This document shows, in pieces, positions 35,222-44,403 of a DNA stretch of 64,000 nucleotides. Under the pieces are notes generated by a model. That model did not search any database, was not told where the DNA came from, and worked only from the letters and a program-made list of their open reading frames with translations. Numbering within the stretch: the stretch's first letter is position 1; every line of letters begins with the position of its first letter. Made by a program: the position numbers and the translations under genes. The stretch covers positions 1-64,000 of the forward strand of contig NZ_CAJUCP010000012.1 in assembly GCF_910585425.1 (NCBI RefSeq), written 5' to 3'. The DNA comes from an uncultured Acetatifactor sp. (GTDB lineage Bacteria > Bacillota > Clostridia > Lachnospirales > Lachnospiraceae).

Positions 35222-35650
35222 ATGAGCAACAGAATAAACATCACCAGGCGGGAGTTTCAGGACAGCTACCGCAGACATTATAAAATGTACAGGGAGACCA
35301 CAGGAAATGATAAATCCAGAAGACTGCTGCTGTTTTATTCTGTAGAATGCGGTTTGAAAAGTCTGCTTATGAAAGAACTGGGCAATAATACATACGATGA
35401 GTTTGTGGAATGCTGCGGGAGCGAGAATAAGAAATTGACAGGGCATAACATAAGCGAAATGCTGAAAAGACTGAATCCTCACAACAATTATTGCCTCAGA
35501 AATATCCATTTAAAGAGAGGAGGCTTTGCCCCTCCAGAGAAGTTCAATGAATTATGGAGGTATGGTGCCGCCCTGGAAGACGTGAATGAGGAAGAAAAAG
35601 CAGAGAAGACCCTGGCGAAGATAGCGGAATGGATTCACACAAAATTATAG
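35222..35650 (+). CDS. Small HEPN-like protein of the KGGVGR cassette
   Basis: A 142-residue, mainly helical protein with no family that I can name with certainty. The layout resembles a HEPN domain: a helix with LLLFYSVECGLKSLLMK, a TGHNISEMLKRLN segment like the 'H-dL..L' part of HEPN proteins, and a last long helix (FNELWRYGAALEDVNE). The RNase motif Rx4-6H is not obvious; only RNIH is near. Its stop is ten bases before the ATPase gene, so they form an operon. It is AT-rich compared with the mannosidase before it. It could be an effector, antitoxin or adaptor of the ATPase. Confidence 0.55.
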   Translation: MSNRINITRREFQDSYRRHYKMYRETTGNDKSRRLLLFYSVECGLKSLLMKELGNNTYDEFVECCGSENKKLTGHNISEMLKRLNPHNNYCLRNIHLKRGGFAPPEKFNELWRYGAALEDVNEEEKAEKTLAKIAEWIHTKL

Positions 35651-35660
35651 GAGAGTATTG

Positions 35661-38297
35661 ATGCGTCTGTTTACATGGTATGATATTGAGGTTGAACTCA
35701 AGAAAAAGCGGAACCTGTGGCCTTCCTGGTGGAACAGGGTCGATGTCTATAGTGACGAGATTGTTGTCAATATTGACCCAAAGAGAAATATGGAAGAGGA
35801 AAATGATGAAATATTTAAGGGAATCTTCGGGAAATTATACACAGATGGCAAGGTGATGGTTGAATTCGACCAAAAGCTGTTGGAGGTCATCTACGAAGAG
35901 GGGGATGAGTCTGACAGAATCGATCCTATAAAGTCTCCGCTGTTTAAAGATATATATATGAAGGGGGAAGGGGAGACAAAGAAAGCTGATTTACCCGGAA
36001 GGCCAATCACGGTATTCCATTCCTATAAGGGCGGCGTAGGACGGACGCTGGCCCTGATTTCCCTGGTGCGGGAGATGTCGGAAGCCTATGGGGGTCAAAA
36101 AAAAGTGCTGATTATCGATGCGGATCTGGAGGCGCCAGGCTTGACCTGGATGCTTGGACAGGGGATGAGCAATGAGAAAATCAGTTACTTTGATGTATTG
36201 GAACTGCTCCATTTCAATGAGGTGAACGACAGCTTTGTGGAGGATGTGGCAAGGCTCGTGGAGAAGAATGTCATTAAAGTGATAACTGAGAAACTGGAAG
36301 TGGAACATTATTTCCTCCCGGTATACAGAGAAGAGTCCCAGATGATGAATATTTATTCAAGCCCGGAGAAGATAATCGCCGTGCAGAAGGACAAATATGT
36401 CATTACAGAATTCCTCTCTAGGTTGGGGGAGGCGCTTGGGACGGAGCTTGTCCTGATTGATTTGCGAGCCGGGGTCACGGAGTTTTCGGCACCGTTTTTG
36501 TTTGATTCCCGGGTCAATAAATTCTTTATTTCTTCAACTTCCATGCAGTCCGTAAAGGGTACAAAACTCATATTGGAAGAAATACAGCGAAAGGTGGCGG
36601 AAGGACACCTGAATTCCAAATTATTGCTGACCATGATTCCCAAGGACATGGAAGAGGACAGGGTGGGCAGCCTGGAAGATGAGCTGGCGGAAAGCCTGGA
36701 GGAGGATTTCGATTCGGAAAGCATGAATGTACTAAGGGAAGATTATCTCTACAGGGTTCCCTTTGATTCGGCGTTTGCTTCTCTGGGGGATTTTCGGGAT
36801 ATATGCGCCCTGCTGAAAGGAAAAGTGCTTTCCGATGTGATGGCGAAGATTGCGGATGGCATGTTGGAAAAAGAGATTGCGGCTGGTGCGGCAGAGGAGA
36901 ATCAGCGTTCCCCGGAGGACATGAAGGACATTGTAAGCCGGCTGCATGATATCGCCACTTCGGAGATAACGGCCGAGGGCAGCGCTTCTTCCAATATGTT
37001 GGCGACAACATCCATACGGGAAATCGTGCGGGAATTCAGGGATACAGTCCCGCAGTTGGTGGTGTTAGGCGCAAAGGGTTCGGGAAAAACTTACATCTAT
37101 AAACAACTGCTCTCCAGGAAGACCTGGGAAAATTTTTCATATGGAGTAGAACCGGCAGGTGAGAAAGACAGGGAGCGGACGCTTATTCTGCCCCTTGTCT
37201 GCTCGCTGAATATAAAAATGCTGCTTTCCATGGTGCGGGAATGTATTGAAAGCTGTAATCATACCTTTGAGGAAGTAGATATAAAACCGGATATTATCGA
37301 CCGAAATTACACTAAACTGGCTTCATATGCCGAAAAGGAGACATCCCTGACAGAATGGATGGAAATTTGGCAGAGGCTGATGCTGGATATGCTGGGCGCC
37401 GGTTACAGCGATATTTCTGAATTGGATCGATATCTGGAGAATAAGGGAAAAAGGATTCTGTTCATTGTGGATGGACTGGAAGACCTTTTCATGGATTTAC
37501 AGGTTCAGAAGCAGAAGACATGGAGATTTGCCATCCGGGCGTTATGCCAGAACATTGTGAACACATTGCGAAACCTCCAGTTCGGAAATGTCGGCATCGT
37601 TGTTTTTGCCAGAAAGGATATGGCAGAGGAAGCAATCGAAATTAATTTTGACCAGTTTCAGAATCAGTATCACAAATACGAGCTGAAATGGTCGCCCTCA
37701 GAAGCGCTTCGCCTGGCTTTGTGGATTGCGAAACAGGCAGACACTGCTTTGGGAGAGGGTGTCGATATCCTGAAGGCCAGCAGGGAAGTGCTTGAAGAGC
37801 GGCTGGAGAAATTATGGGGAAAAAAGCTGGGAAGATACGATTCCAGAGAGGCGAATTCGGCAAGGTGGATTATAGCGGCGCTTTCTGATTTCTCGAACCA
37901 GTTGCAGGCAAGGGATATTGTAAGGTTTCTGCAATTTGCCACCAGTACGTTTCCGGAGGGGAAACCGCCTTATGAAGACAGATATATCATGCCAAAGCAG
38001 ATCAGGGAGGCCATTCCGGACTGTTCCAGAGAAAAGTATAAAGAAATCAGAGATGAGATGAAAGCAATCTACCAAATACTGAAAAAATTTGAAGACATGT
38101 CGGAAGATGAGAAGGTGTTGCCGCTTACCTTGGATAAAATCAGCCTGACAGGAGAAGAGATTGCCAGGCTGGAAAACCAGGGCTATTTCATTATGGCTGA
38201 CAAAAAATATTATTTCCCGGAAATCATCAGATTTGCGCTGGAATTCAAGTATGAAAAAGGGGCAAGGCCCAGGGTGCTGTCATTGCTGGCAAGGTAA
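35661..38297 (+). CDS. KGGVGR-motif dual-NTPase protein
   Basis: An 878-residue protein with two nucleotide-binding modules. Residues 1-110 show no family that I recognise. Residues 115-400 are a MinD/ParA-like ATPase with the variant deviant Walker A KGGVGR (123-128), VLIIDADLEAPGLTWML and LVLIDLRAGVTEF. Residues 440-800 are a STAND/AAA-like module with P-loop GAKGSGKT (470-477) and Walker B LFIVDGLEDL (D604). The C-terminal 75 residues look winged-helix-like. ATG 35661 follows TAGGAG. Large multi-domain NTPases coupled with a small helical partner are typical of bacterial conflict systems. Domain calls are firm; the defence role is inference. Confidence 0.8.
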   Translation: MRLFTWYDIEVELKKKRNLWPSWWNRVDVYSDEIVVNIDPKRNMEEENDEIFKGIFGKLYTDGKVMVEFDQKLLEVIYEEGDESDRIDPIKSPLFKDIYMKGEGETKKADLPGRPITVFHSYKGGVGRTLALISLVREMSEAYGGQKKVLIIDADLEAPGLTWMLGQGMSNEKISYFDVLELLHFNEVNDSFVEDVARLVEKNVIKVITEKLEVEHYFLPVYREESQMMNIYSSPEKIIAVQKDKYVITEFLSRLGEALGTELVLIDLRAGVTEFSAPFLFDSRVNKFFISSTSMQSVKGTKLILEEIQRKVAEGHLNSKLLLTMIPKDMEEDRVGSLEDELAESLEEDFDSESMNVLREDYLYRVPFDSAFASLGDFRDICALLKGKVLSDVMAKIADGMLEKEIAAGAAEENQRSPEDMKDIVSRLHDIATSEITAEGSASSNMLATTSIREIVREFRDTVPQLVVLGAKGSGKTYIYKQLLSRKTWENFSYGVEPAGEKDRERTLILPLVCSLNIKMLLSMVRECIESCNHTFEEVDIKPDIIDRNYTKLASYAEKETSLTEWMEIWQRLMLDMLGAGYSDISELDRYLENKGKRILFIVDGLEDLFMDLQVQKQKTWRFAIRALCQNIVNTLRNLQFGNVGIVVFARKDMAEEAIEINFDQFQNQYHKYELKWSPSEALRLALWIAKQADTALGEGVDILKASREVLEERLEKLWGKKLGRYDSREANSARWIIAALSDFSNQLQARDIVRFLQFATSTFPEGKPPYEDRYIMPKQIREAIPDCSREKYKEIRDEMKAIYQILKKFEDMSEDEKVLPLTLDKISLTGEEIARLENQGYFIMADKKYYFPEIIRFALEFKYEKGARPRVLSLLAR

Positions 38298-38371
38298 TGT
38301 GTGCAAGGGGCAGCCGCCGCAGGACCGGAGTGTGCTTTATCAGGGAGTGCTCCCGGAAGAAAGGCTGATTT

Positions 38372-39319
38372 ATGGAGGAAAAGGGAAATGCCTTAGAACT
38401 TGCAAAAAACCTGCAGGACAATATCAACCGCCTGTTCATCGGCAAGGAGGACGTGGTGGAAAAGCTCCTGATATGCCTCTTCACCGGGGGACATGTGCTG
38501 CTGGAGGACGTTCCCGGGGTGGGCAAGACCACCCTGGCGGGCATGCTGGCCAAAAGCGTCGGATGCAGCTTCGGCAGGATCCAGTTCACCCCGGATACCC
38601 TGCCCGGGGATGTGGCGGGGGTGTCCGTCTACAATCAGAAGACAGGCGAGTTCCAGTATCGGGCCGGGGCGGTGATGAACCAGATTCTGCTGGCGGACGA
38701 AATCAACCGCACTGCCCCAAAGACCCAGTCCAGCCTCCTGGAGGCCATGGCGGAGGGGCAGGTCACCGTGGACGGGCAGGTGCATGCCCTGCCCCGGCCA
38801 TTCCTGGTGATAGCCACCCAGAACCCGGTGGAGTTCCTGGGGACCTATCCCCTGCCGGAGGCCCAGATGGATCGGTTCATGATGCGGCTTTCCATCGGAT
38901 ATCCGGACAGGGAGCAGGAGATCCGCATGGCCGCCCTGCACCTGGAGGGGCATACCCCCGCCACGGCACAGGCGGTGTGTGGGGCGGAGGAGGTGCTGCA
39001 GGCGGCCAGGGCGGTGGCTGACGTGACAGTGAGGGAAGCGGTGCTGGGATATATGGAGGATATCGTCATCCTCACCCGGCAGGAGCCCCGCTTCGTGCTG
39101 GGGGCCAGCCCCAGGGCATTGATTTCGCTGCTGCGGGCCTCCCAGGGCCATGCTTTCCTGCGGGGGCGGGATTTCGTGAAGCCGGACGATGTGAAGGCCA
39201 TGGCCGTCCCTGTGCTCCTCCACAGGCTGGTGCTGTCGTCGGAGGCCAGGATCCAGAGGGCAGATGCCGGGAACATCCTGGAGAGTCTTATCCTGAAAGC
39301 GAAGGTTCCTGTGGAATGA
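38372..39319 (+). CDS. MoxR-family AAA ATPase
   Basis: A 315-residue AAA+ chaperone-like ATPase: Walker A GVGKTTLAGM, LADEINRTAPKTQSSLLEAMAE with Walker B, IATQNPVEFLGTYPLPEAQMDRF and the lid domain LGASPRALISLLRAS. The order MoxR, DUF58, transglutaminase is a widespread operon whose exact job is not settled; MoxR proteins help assemble or activate partner complexes, often with VWA-fold proteins. It overlaps the DUF58 gene by four bases. The start is the ATG in GATTTATGGAGG. Confidence 0.94.
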   Translation: MEEKGNALELAKNLQDNINRLFIGKEDVVEKLLICLFTGGHVLLEDVPGVGKTTLAGMLAKSVGCSFGRIQFTPDTLPGDVAGVSVYNQKTGEFQYRAGAVMNQILLADEINRTAPKTQSSLLEAMAEGQVTVDGQVHALPRPFLVIATQNPVEFLGTYPLPEAQMDRFMMRLSIGYPDREQEIRMAALHLEGHTPATAQAVCGAEEVLQAARAVADVTVREAVLGYMEDIVILTRQEPRFVLGASPRALISLLRASQGHAFLRGRDFVKPDDVKAMAVPVLLHRLVLSSEARIQRADAGNILESLILKAKVPVE

Positions 39320-40512
39320 CGCGGGGGAAGGGGAAGGACCTCACCGGAATGAGGAGACGCAGACTGGCGTTTCTGTGCCTGTGGATACTGTCTTTGGCGG
39401 CGATCAGCTTTTTCGGAGGCGCAGTGAGCTACGGCTTCTTTTTTGGCATGACTTTGCTGCCGGTGATTTCCCTTGCCTACATCCTCTGCGTCTATTTCCG
39501 GTTCAAAATCTATCAGGAGCTGGGAAGCCGTACTATGGTCTGCGGGGAGCCTGTGGACTATTTCTTCGTGCTGCGCAACGAGGACTTCTTCGCGTTCACC
39601 GGGGTCAGCGTCAGGCTGTTCTCGGATTTCTCCTATGTGGAGGAGCTTCCCGGGGACGTGGAGTATGAGCTGCTCCCCGGGGACAGCTTCACCTATGAGA
39701 CCAGGCTGGTGTGCAGATACCGGGGCGAGTACGAGGTGGGGGTCAGGGAGGTGGTGGTGACGGATTTCCTGCGGCTGTTTCGGCTGCGCTACGCCAATCC
39801 GGGCACCGTGAGGGCCATCGTTAAGCCCCGGGTGGTGCGGCTTACGCAGCTAGAGGGGATAGAGGAGTTCCAGGCTATCCTCCAGCGGGAGACCTTCTCC
39901 GACACGGAGCCGGATATCCTGGTGCGGGAGTATGCGGCGGGGGACTCCCTGAAACAGATTCACTGGAAGGCCACCGCCAGGGAGGGGAGGCTGATGACCA
40001 GGACGAGGATTGGGGAGGAGAAGTCAGGCATCTCGGTCTTCTGCGACATGACCCGGTTTTCCGGGAGGGCGGAGGAATATCTTCCCCTGGAGAACCGGAT
40101 TCTGGAGGTGCTGCTGGCCCTGGGGTTCTTCTTCGCCGGGAAGGAGATGGGCTTTGCCGTGTACTACGGGCAGAAGGGGCTGGTACGGCAGCAGGTGCGG
40201 GGCATGAAGGACTTCGATGGCTTTTATCAAAAGGTGTCTGAGGTAAGTTTTGAGGAGGACGGGGATATCCTGGCCGCTTTGGAGGAGGCTGCGGTGTATG
40301 GAGGCCTGCAGGAAGCTCGTATTGTGTTCCTGATCCTCCACAGGCTGGACGGCAGGGTGATGGAGATGACGGAGAAGCTGGCGGCCCGGGGGACGGCGGT
40401 GGCAATCTACGCGGTGACGGATGAAAATATCCGGGATGCTGTGAAGCAGGGCGGCGCAAGGAGGAAGATTGTCCAGGTTCCTATAGAAAAGCCGCTGGAA
40501 GGGAGGCTGTGA
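39316..40512 (+). CDS. DUF58-domain protein (VWA-fold partner of MoxR)
   Basis: A 398-residue protein with two N-terminal membrane segments (FLCLWILSLAAISFFGG and FFFGMTLLPVISLAYI), a beta-rich middle and the DUF58 signature REYAAGDSLKQIHWKATAREG at about residues 205-225, followed by a VWA-like fold. It overlaps both neighbours by four bases (ATGA), which implies tight co-expression with MoxR and the transglutaminase. Confidence 0.92.
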   Translation: MTRGKGKDLTGMRRRRLAFLCLWILSLAAISFFGGAVSYGFFFGMTLLPVISLAYILCVYFRFKIYQELGSRTMVCGEPVDYFFVLRNEDFFAFTGVSVRLFSDFSYVEELPGDVEYELLPGDSFTYETRLVCRYRGEYEVGVREVVVTDFLRLFRLRYANPGTVRAIVKPRVVRLTQLEGIEEFQAILQRETFSDTEPDILVREYAAGDSLKQIHWKATAREGRLMTRTRIGEEKSGISVFCDMTRFSGRAEEYLPLENRILEVLLALGFFFAGKEMGFAVYYGQKGLVRQQVRGMKDFDGFYQKVSEVSFEEDGDILAALEEAAVYGGLQEARIVFLILHRLDGRVMEMTEKLAARGTAVAIYAVTDENIRDAVKQGGARRKIVQVPIEKPLEGRL

Positions 40513-43091
40513 TGGCGGAAAGGCTCCGTTCTCATGAAAAAGCGGTATACCGCATGATAAATGCCGCCCTGTTGACAAGCATGGCGCTGCTGGGGGCCGT
40601 GGACTTCCTGGGGACAGGGGGGCGGCCTCATCTTTTTACGGCGCTGGCCATGGTGGCGGTGCTTGCGTGCCTGAACTTCACGGATGTCAGAGGGAGGCTG
40701 TTTTGCGCGGCAGTGCTGTTGGGGCTTGGCTGCGCGGGGATGGCGGTTGCCGGGTGGAGGGAGGGCTTTGCCTTTCTGCGGGGCTTTCCGCCCTGGGTCT
40801 TTGGGGGCCGGGCAGCGGACGGCTCCGGGGCAGCAATGTCGTCAGGAGGAGTTCCGGAAGCGCTGGGGGCAGTATCTGGGCTTTCCGGGACTATGGATAT
40901 GTCTTCGGGCACAGCTTCCGTGCAGGCTGTGCCCATGTCTCCTGTGCCGGAGGCGTGGATATTCGGATACGGGATGCTGCAGTCGGCGTTGGTCGCGGCA
41001 GTGTGCTACGCCGTGGAGATTCTCTTTGAAAAGCTGCCCCTGCTGAAGCGTATTTTTGCGGCTATGATATGCGCGGCGCTGCTGGCGGCCATGGCGCTTC
41101 GGTGGGAAATCGGCCATTTCGCGGTGGTCTTTCTTCTGGCCTGGGTGATGCTGGCCTACGGGGAATGGATACAGAGCCGCTGGGAAAAGATGCGAAAGCA
41201 GGGGAACGGCAAAGAGGCGCACACGTTCTGGATTATGCCCTTTGTGGTTCTTTACCTGCTTCTCATGGCGGCCATGCCGGTGCCGGAGGAGCCCTATGAC
41301 TGGATGTGGGCGAAGAACATCTACCGCGGAATCCAGGACAGGGTGGTGGCGCTTACCCGGAACCTGAAATGGGGCGGCAGGGAGGGCTTTGGGGTGGCCT
41401 TCACCGGCTTCTCGGAGGAGGGTGCGGTGGGCGGGAACCTGCACCGGGACGCGGAGGAGGTCATGTCGATCCGGGTGCAGTCGGGCCTGGCATCGGGAGG
41501 GGAGGAGCGCCTGTACCTGGCGGGAAGCGTGTCGGACACCTTCGATGGCAGGAGCTGGAGCAGGGAGCGGCAGGGCATTCCCGGCGAGGTCTTCCTGGAC
41601 ACGGCCCAGACCCTGGCGGCGGTAAGACGGGCGAACCAGACCTACCAACGGGACTACCTCAGGGAAATCACCCTGGACATCCGCTACGAGGATTTCAACA
41701 CGGGCTATGTCTTTGCGCCCCTGAAGGCCTGGGGGCTGGAGGGCCAGGACAGGAAATCCCCGGATTATGTCTGCCAGGGGGAGGAGCTTCGCTGGAAGAA
41801 ACGGAAAGGATATGGCACGGAGTACCGGGTGCAGTATTTTAAGATGAACCTGGGACGGCAGGAGTTCGACTGTTTTTTGGAGAGGGCCGGCGGACAGGCT
41901 GTTGGACAGGGCGCTGACAAGGCTTCGGCACAGTCCGGGGAGCCGCCGGAGGAGGACAGCCTCTGGAGGGAAGTCCTGCAGATCTGCAGACGGCGCAACG
42001 GATATGCATTTACGGTGGATGACATCAGGGCCTACAGGGAGGCGGTCTACAGGGACTATCTGGAAGGGCCGGAACTCTCCCCGGAGGCCAGGCTCTGCTT
42101 ACAGGAGATGACAAAGGGGGCCGGGACGGAGATGGAAAAGCTCCGGGCCATCGAAAGGGGCCTGGCGGCGCTTACCTATACCAGGACGCCGGGAGATTTG
42201 CCGGAGCAGGTCACAGGGGCCGGGGAGTTCCTGGATCATTTCCTTCTGGAGAGCAAAAAGGGGTACTGCACCTATTTCGCCACCGCCTTCGTGCTGCTGG
42301 CCAGGGTGGAGGGAATCCCGGCCCGGTATGTGCAGGGGTACTGCGTGCCGCTGAACCAGGGCAGGATTGCGGTGTATTCCGGCATGGCCCATGCCTGGCC
42401 GGAAGCCTATCTGGAGGGAGTGGGATGGATTCCCTTTGAGCCCACGCCGGGGTATGGCGTGGGGCGGTATGCCTCCTGGGAGCCGGAGCAGCCCCGGGAC
42501 GGTGCGGAGGAGGCAGGGACGGGGGAGATGGAACTGCCGGGCCAGGCGTCCGGCTCCGGCGAGGAAACGGGAATGGAGGGAGCACAGAATCCGGCGGCAG
42601 GCGCGGAGGGAGATTTCCGGATTCCTGATACGGAAGAGGGAGCAGAGCCGGATGGGCGGTTTCCCTGGAAGCTGGCGGGCCTTGCGGTTCTGGCCGTCTT
42701 GCTGGCCTGCGGGGCGTTCTGGATACTGGACGGCCTGCTGTACAGGCACAGATACCGGAAGATGGGGCCGGAGGAGAAGCTGCGGACAGAGGTCTTCCGG
42801 AATCTGGAAATCCTGCGCTGGTTCGGTCTGGATAGGAGGAGCTGGGAGACCCTGCAGGAGGCGGGGGAAAGGGCCAGACGCCTGCCGGAACTTAAGGAGG
42901 CCCTGCCGTTTGGGTTCCTGGAGAGCTACGAGCGAGTCATATACGGTGGGAAGCAGGCGGAGACGGACATGATCCGGGAGGCGATCCGGGAGCGGGGAAG
43001 GCTTTTGGAGCTGCTGAGGGCGCGGAGGAGATGGGCTTATGTCTGGTGCTGTCTGAAGATGCATTCCATTATACGAGAGATTGAGCCGTGA
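40509..43091 (+). CDS. Membrane transglutaminase-like protein
   Basis: An 860-residue membrane protein. The N-terminal region has several membrane segments up to about residue 265, then an extracellular part with a transglutaminase core: KKGYCTYFATAFVLLAR (catalytic Cys), AHAWPEAYLEGVGWIPFEPTPGY (His and acidic residue). A Pro/Gly/Glu-rich linker leads to a further membrane segment (LAGLAVLAVLLACGAFWI) and a cytoplasmic C-terminal domain. Third gene of the MoxR-DUF58 operon. The transglutaminase fold may act as protease or cross-linker; the target is unknown. Confidence 0.92.
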   Translation: MMAERLRSHEKAVYRMINAALLTSMALLGAVDFLGTGGRPHLFTALAMVAVLACLNFTDVRGRLFCAAVLLGLGCAGMAVAGWREGFAFLRGFPPWVFGGRAADGSGAAMSSGGVPEALGAVSGLSGTMDMSSGTASVQAVPMSPVPEAWIFGYGMLQSALVAAVCYAVEILFEKLPLLKRIFAAMICAALLAAMALRWEIGHFAVVFLLAWVMLAYGEWIQSRWEKMRKQGNGKEAHTFWIMPFVVLYLLLMAAMPVPEEPYDWMWAKNIYRGIQDRVVALTRNLKWGGREGFGVAFTGFSEEGAVGGNLHRDAEEVMSIRVQSGLASGGEERLYLAGSVSDTFDGRSWSRERQGIPGEVFLDTAQTLAAVRRANQTYQRDYLREITLDIRYEDFNTGYVFAPLKAWGLEGQDRKSPDYVCQGEELRWKKRKGYGTEYRVQYFKMNLGRQEFDCFLERAGGQAVGQGADKASAQSGEPPEEDSLWREVLQICRRRNGYAFTVDDIRAYREAVYRDYLEGPELSPEARLCLQEMTKGAGTEMEKLRAIERGLAALTYTRTPGDLPEQVTGAGEFLDHFLLESKKGYCTYFATAFVLLARVEGIPARYVQGYCVPLNQGRIAVYSGMAHAWPEAYLEGVGWIPFEPTPGYGVGRYASWEPEQPRDGAEEAGTGEMELPGQASGSGEETGMEGAQNPAAGAEGDFRIPDTEEGAEPDGRFPWKLAGLAVLAVLLACGAFWILDGLLYRHRYRKMGPEEKLRTEVFRNLEILRWFGLDRRSWETLQEAGERARRLPELKEALPFGFLESYERVIYGGKQAETDMIREAIRERGRLLELLRARRRWAYVWCCLKMHSIIREIEP

Positions 43092-43448
43092 CGAAGCTTG
43101 TGCCCACACGACCAAAGGTTACGGCTATTTTGTGACTAAATAATCGGGCGAACCGTCTATCGGTAGTTCCTGCTGGGCATCTGTTAGCGCAGATGTCCTT
43201 CTTTATGCTATAAACCACAATATCCAGAGTGGCGTAAGCATTTTGTAGCGGTTATCCGATAAAACATCACTGCCCTGCAAAAGTAACCTCTCCTGATAAA
43301 TGAATGAAAAAGACGGTAAAATACCGTCTTTTTTTGTACCTTTTTCAAAAAAAGACAAAAAATCGAAATTATTTTTATATACAATGTCCAAATACTATAC
43401 TATAGTGAGAAAAACGGGATACAAATCATGCTGTAAAGGAGATGCGCT
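43092..43448. other. 357-base interval before the ABC transporter operon
   Basis: Holds no gene that I can support. It contains a hairpin GGGCATCTG...CAGATGTCC (43175-43198), the clear terminator at 43307-43335, and a very AT-rich tract (43350-43410) that probably includes the promoter of the transporter operon, with TATACT at 43396-43401 but no clear -35. Confidence 0.5.
43307..43335 (+). terminator. Rho-independent terminator before the ABC transporter operon
   Basis: GACGGTA and TACCGTC form a 7-base stem, extended by A/T pairs, with an AAA loop and a run of seven T. It separates the MoxR operon from the transporter genes. Confidence 0.85.
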
Positions 43449-44387
43449 ATGCTGGATGCTGCTTTGACGAAAGCCGGGACAAGGAAACTGAAACCAGGAG
43501 TGAGGCTGTTTTTGGGCATACTGCCCTTCATTGTCGCCTATGGGGTGTTCTGCTACCTGCCGCTGACCGGATGGCGCTACGCGTTCTACGATTACAGGCC
43601 GGGGCGGCAATTGAGCGACTGCACGTTTGTGGGATTGCGGTATTTCACCAATATGTTCCAGAACCCGGTGTCCAGGCGGGAGCTGTTCCGGGTACTGCGC
43701 AACACGGTGGTGATGAGCTCGCTGGGCTATCTGACCTCCTTCCTCCCCCTGCTCCTGGCAATCCTGCTGAATGAAGTGCGGAACAGGAAATATCGTAAAT
43801 TCGTACAGACAGTGACCACCATTCCCAACTTCATCAGCTGGATCCTGGTATTCGCCATGGCCACGGCCATGTTCTCCGTGGAGAGCGGGGCGGTGAACCG
43901 GATGCTGCGGGAATGGGGCGTCATAGAGAAGGGGCTGAATGTCCTGGGGACCTCCTCCCATGTATGGCTGCTCATGCTTCTTCTGGGGATATGGAAAGGA
44001 CTGGGCTGGGACTGCGTCATCTACATGGCGGCCATCAACGGAATCGACCAGGAGCTCTATGAGGCCGCGGCCATAGACGGAGCAGGGCGGTTCCAGAAGA
44101 TGCGCTACATCACCTTCCCCGGGCTGCTGCCCACCTATGTCACCCTGCTGATCATCAGCCTGGGCAATTTCCTGAACACGGGCATGGAGCAGTACCTTGT
44201 CTTCGAGAATGCTTTTAATAAGGAAAAGATTGAGGTGCTGTCCCTGTATACCTATAACGTGGGGCTTGTGGGGAACAATATTTCCAGGGGGACTGCCATC
44301 GGCATGATGCAGAGCGTCATTGCGGTGCTGCTCTTAAGCGCCACCAACATGATTTCCGGAAAAGTCCGGGATGAGAAGATTTTCTGA
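43449..44387 (+). CDS. ABC sugar transporter permease, LplB type
   Basis: A 312-residue integral membrane permease of the CUT1 importer class. Six membrane segments are visible and the EAA loop reads ELYEAAAIDGAGRFQKMRYITFPGL. AAGGAG is seven bases before the ATG. It works with the next permease and the solute-binding lipoprotein; the ATPase subunit is not encoded here and is presumably a shared one such as MsmX, as is common for such systems. Confidence 0.92.
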   Translation: MLDAALTKAGTRKLKPGVRLFLGILPFIVAYGVFCYLPLTGWRYAFYDYRPGRQLSDCTFVGLRYFTNMFQNPVSRRELFRVLRNTVVMSSLGYLTSFLPLLLAILLNEVRNRKYRKFVQTVTTIPNFISWILVFAMATAMFSVESGAVNRMLREWGVIEKGLNVLGTSSHVWLLMLLLGIWKGLGWDCVIYMAAINGIDQELYEAAAIDGAGRFQKMRYITFPGLLPTYVTLLIISLGNFLNTGMEQYLVFENAFNKEKIEVLSLYTYNVGLVGNNISRGTAIGMMQSVIAVLLLSATNMISGKVRDEKIF

Positions 44388-44403
44388 GCAAGGAGGATGG
44401 GAT

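Noticed and set aside
43175..43198. Hairpin after the transglutaminase gene considered as a terminator
   Set aside because: The stem is good but there is no T-tract directly after it; the better terminator is at 43307-43335.
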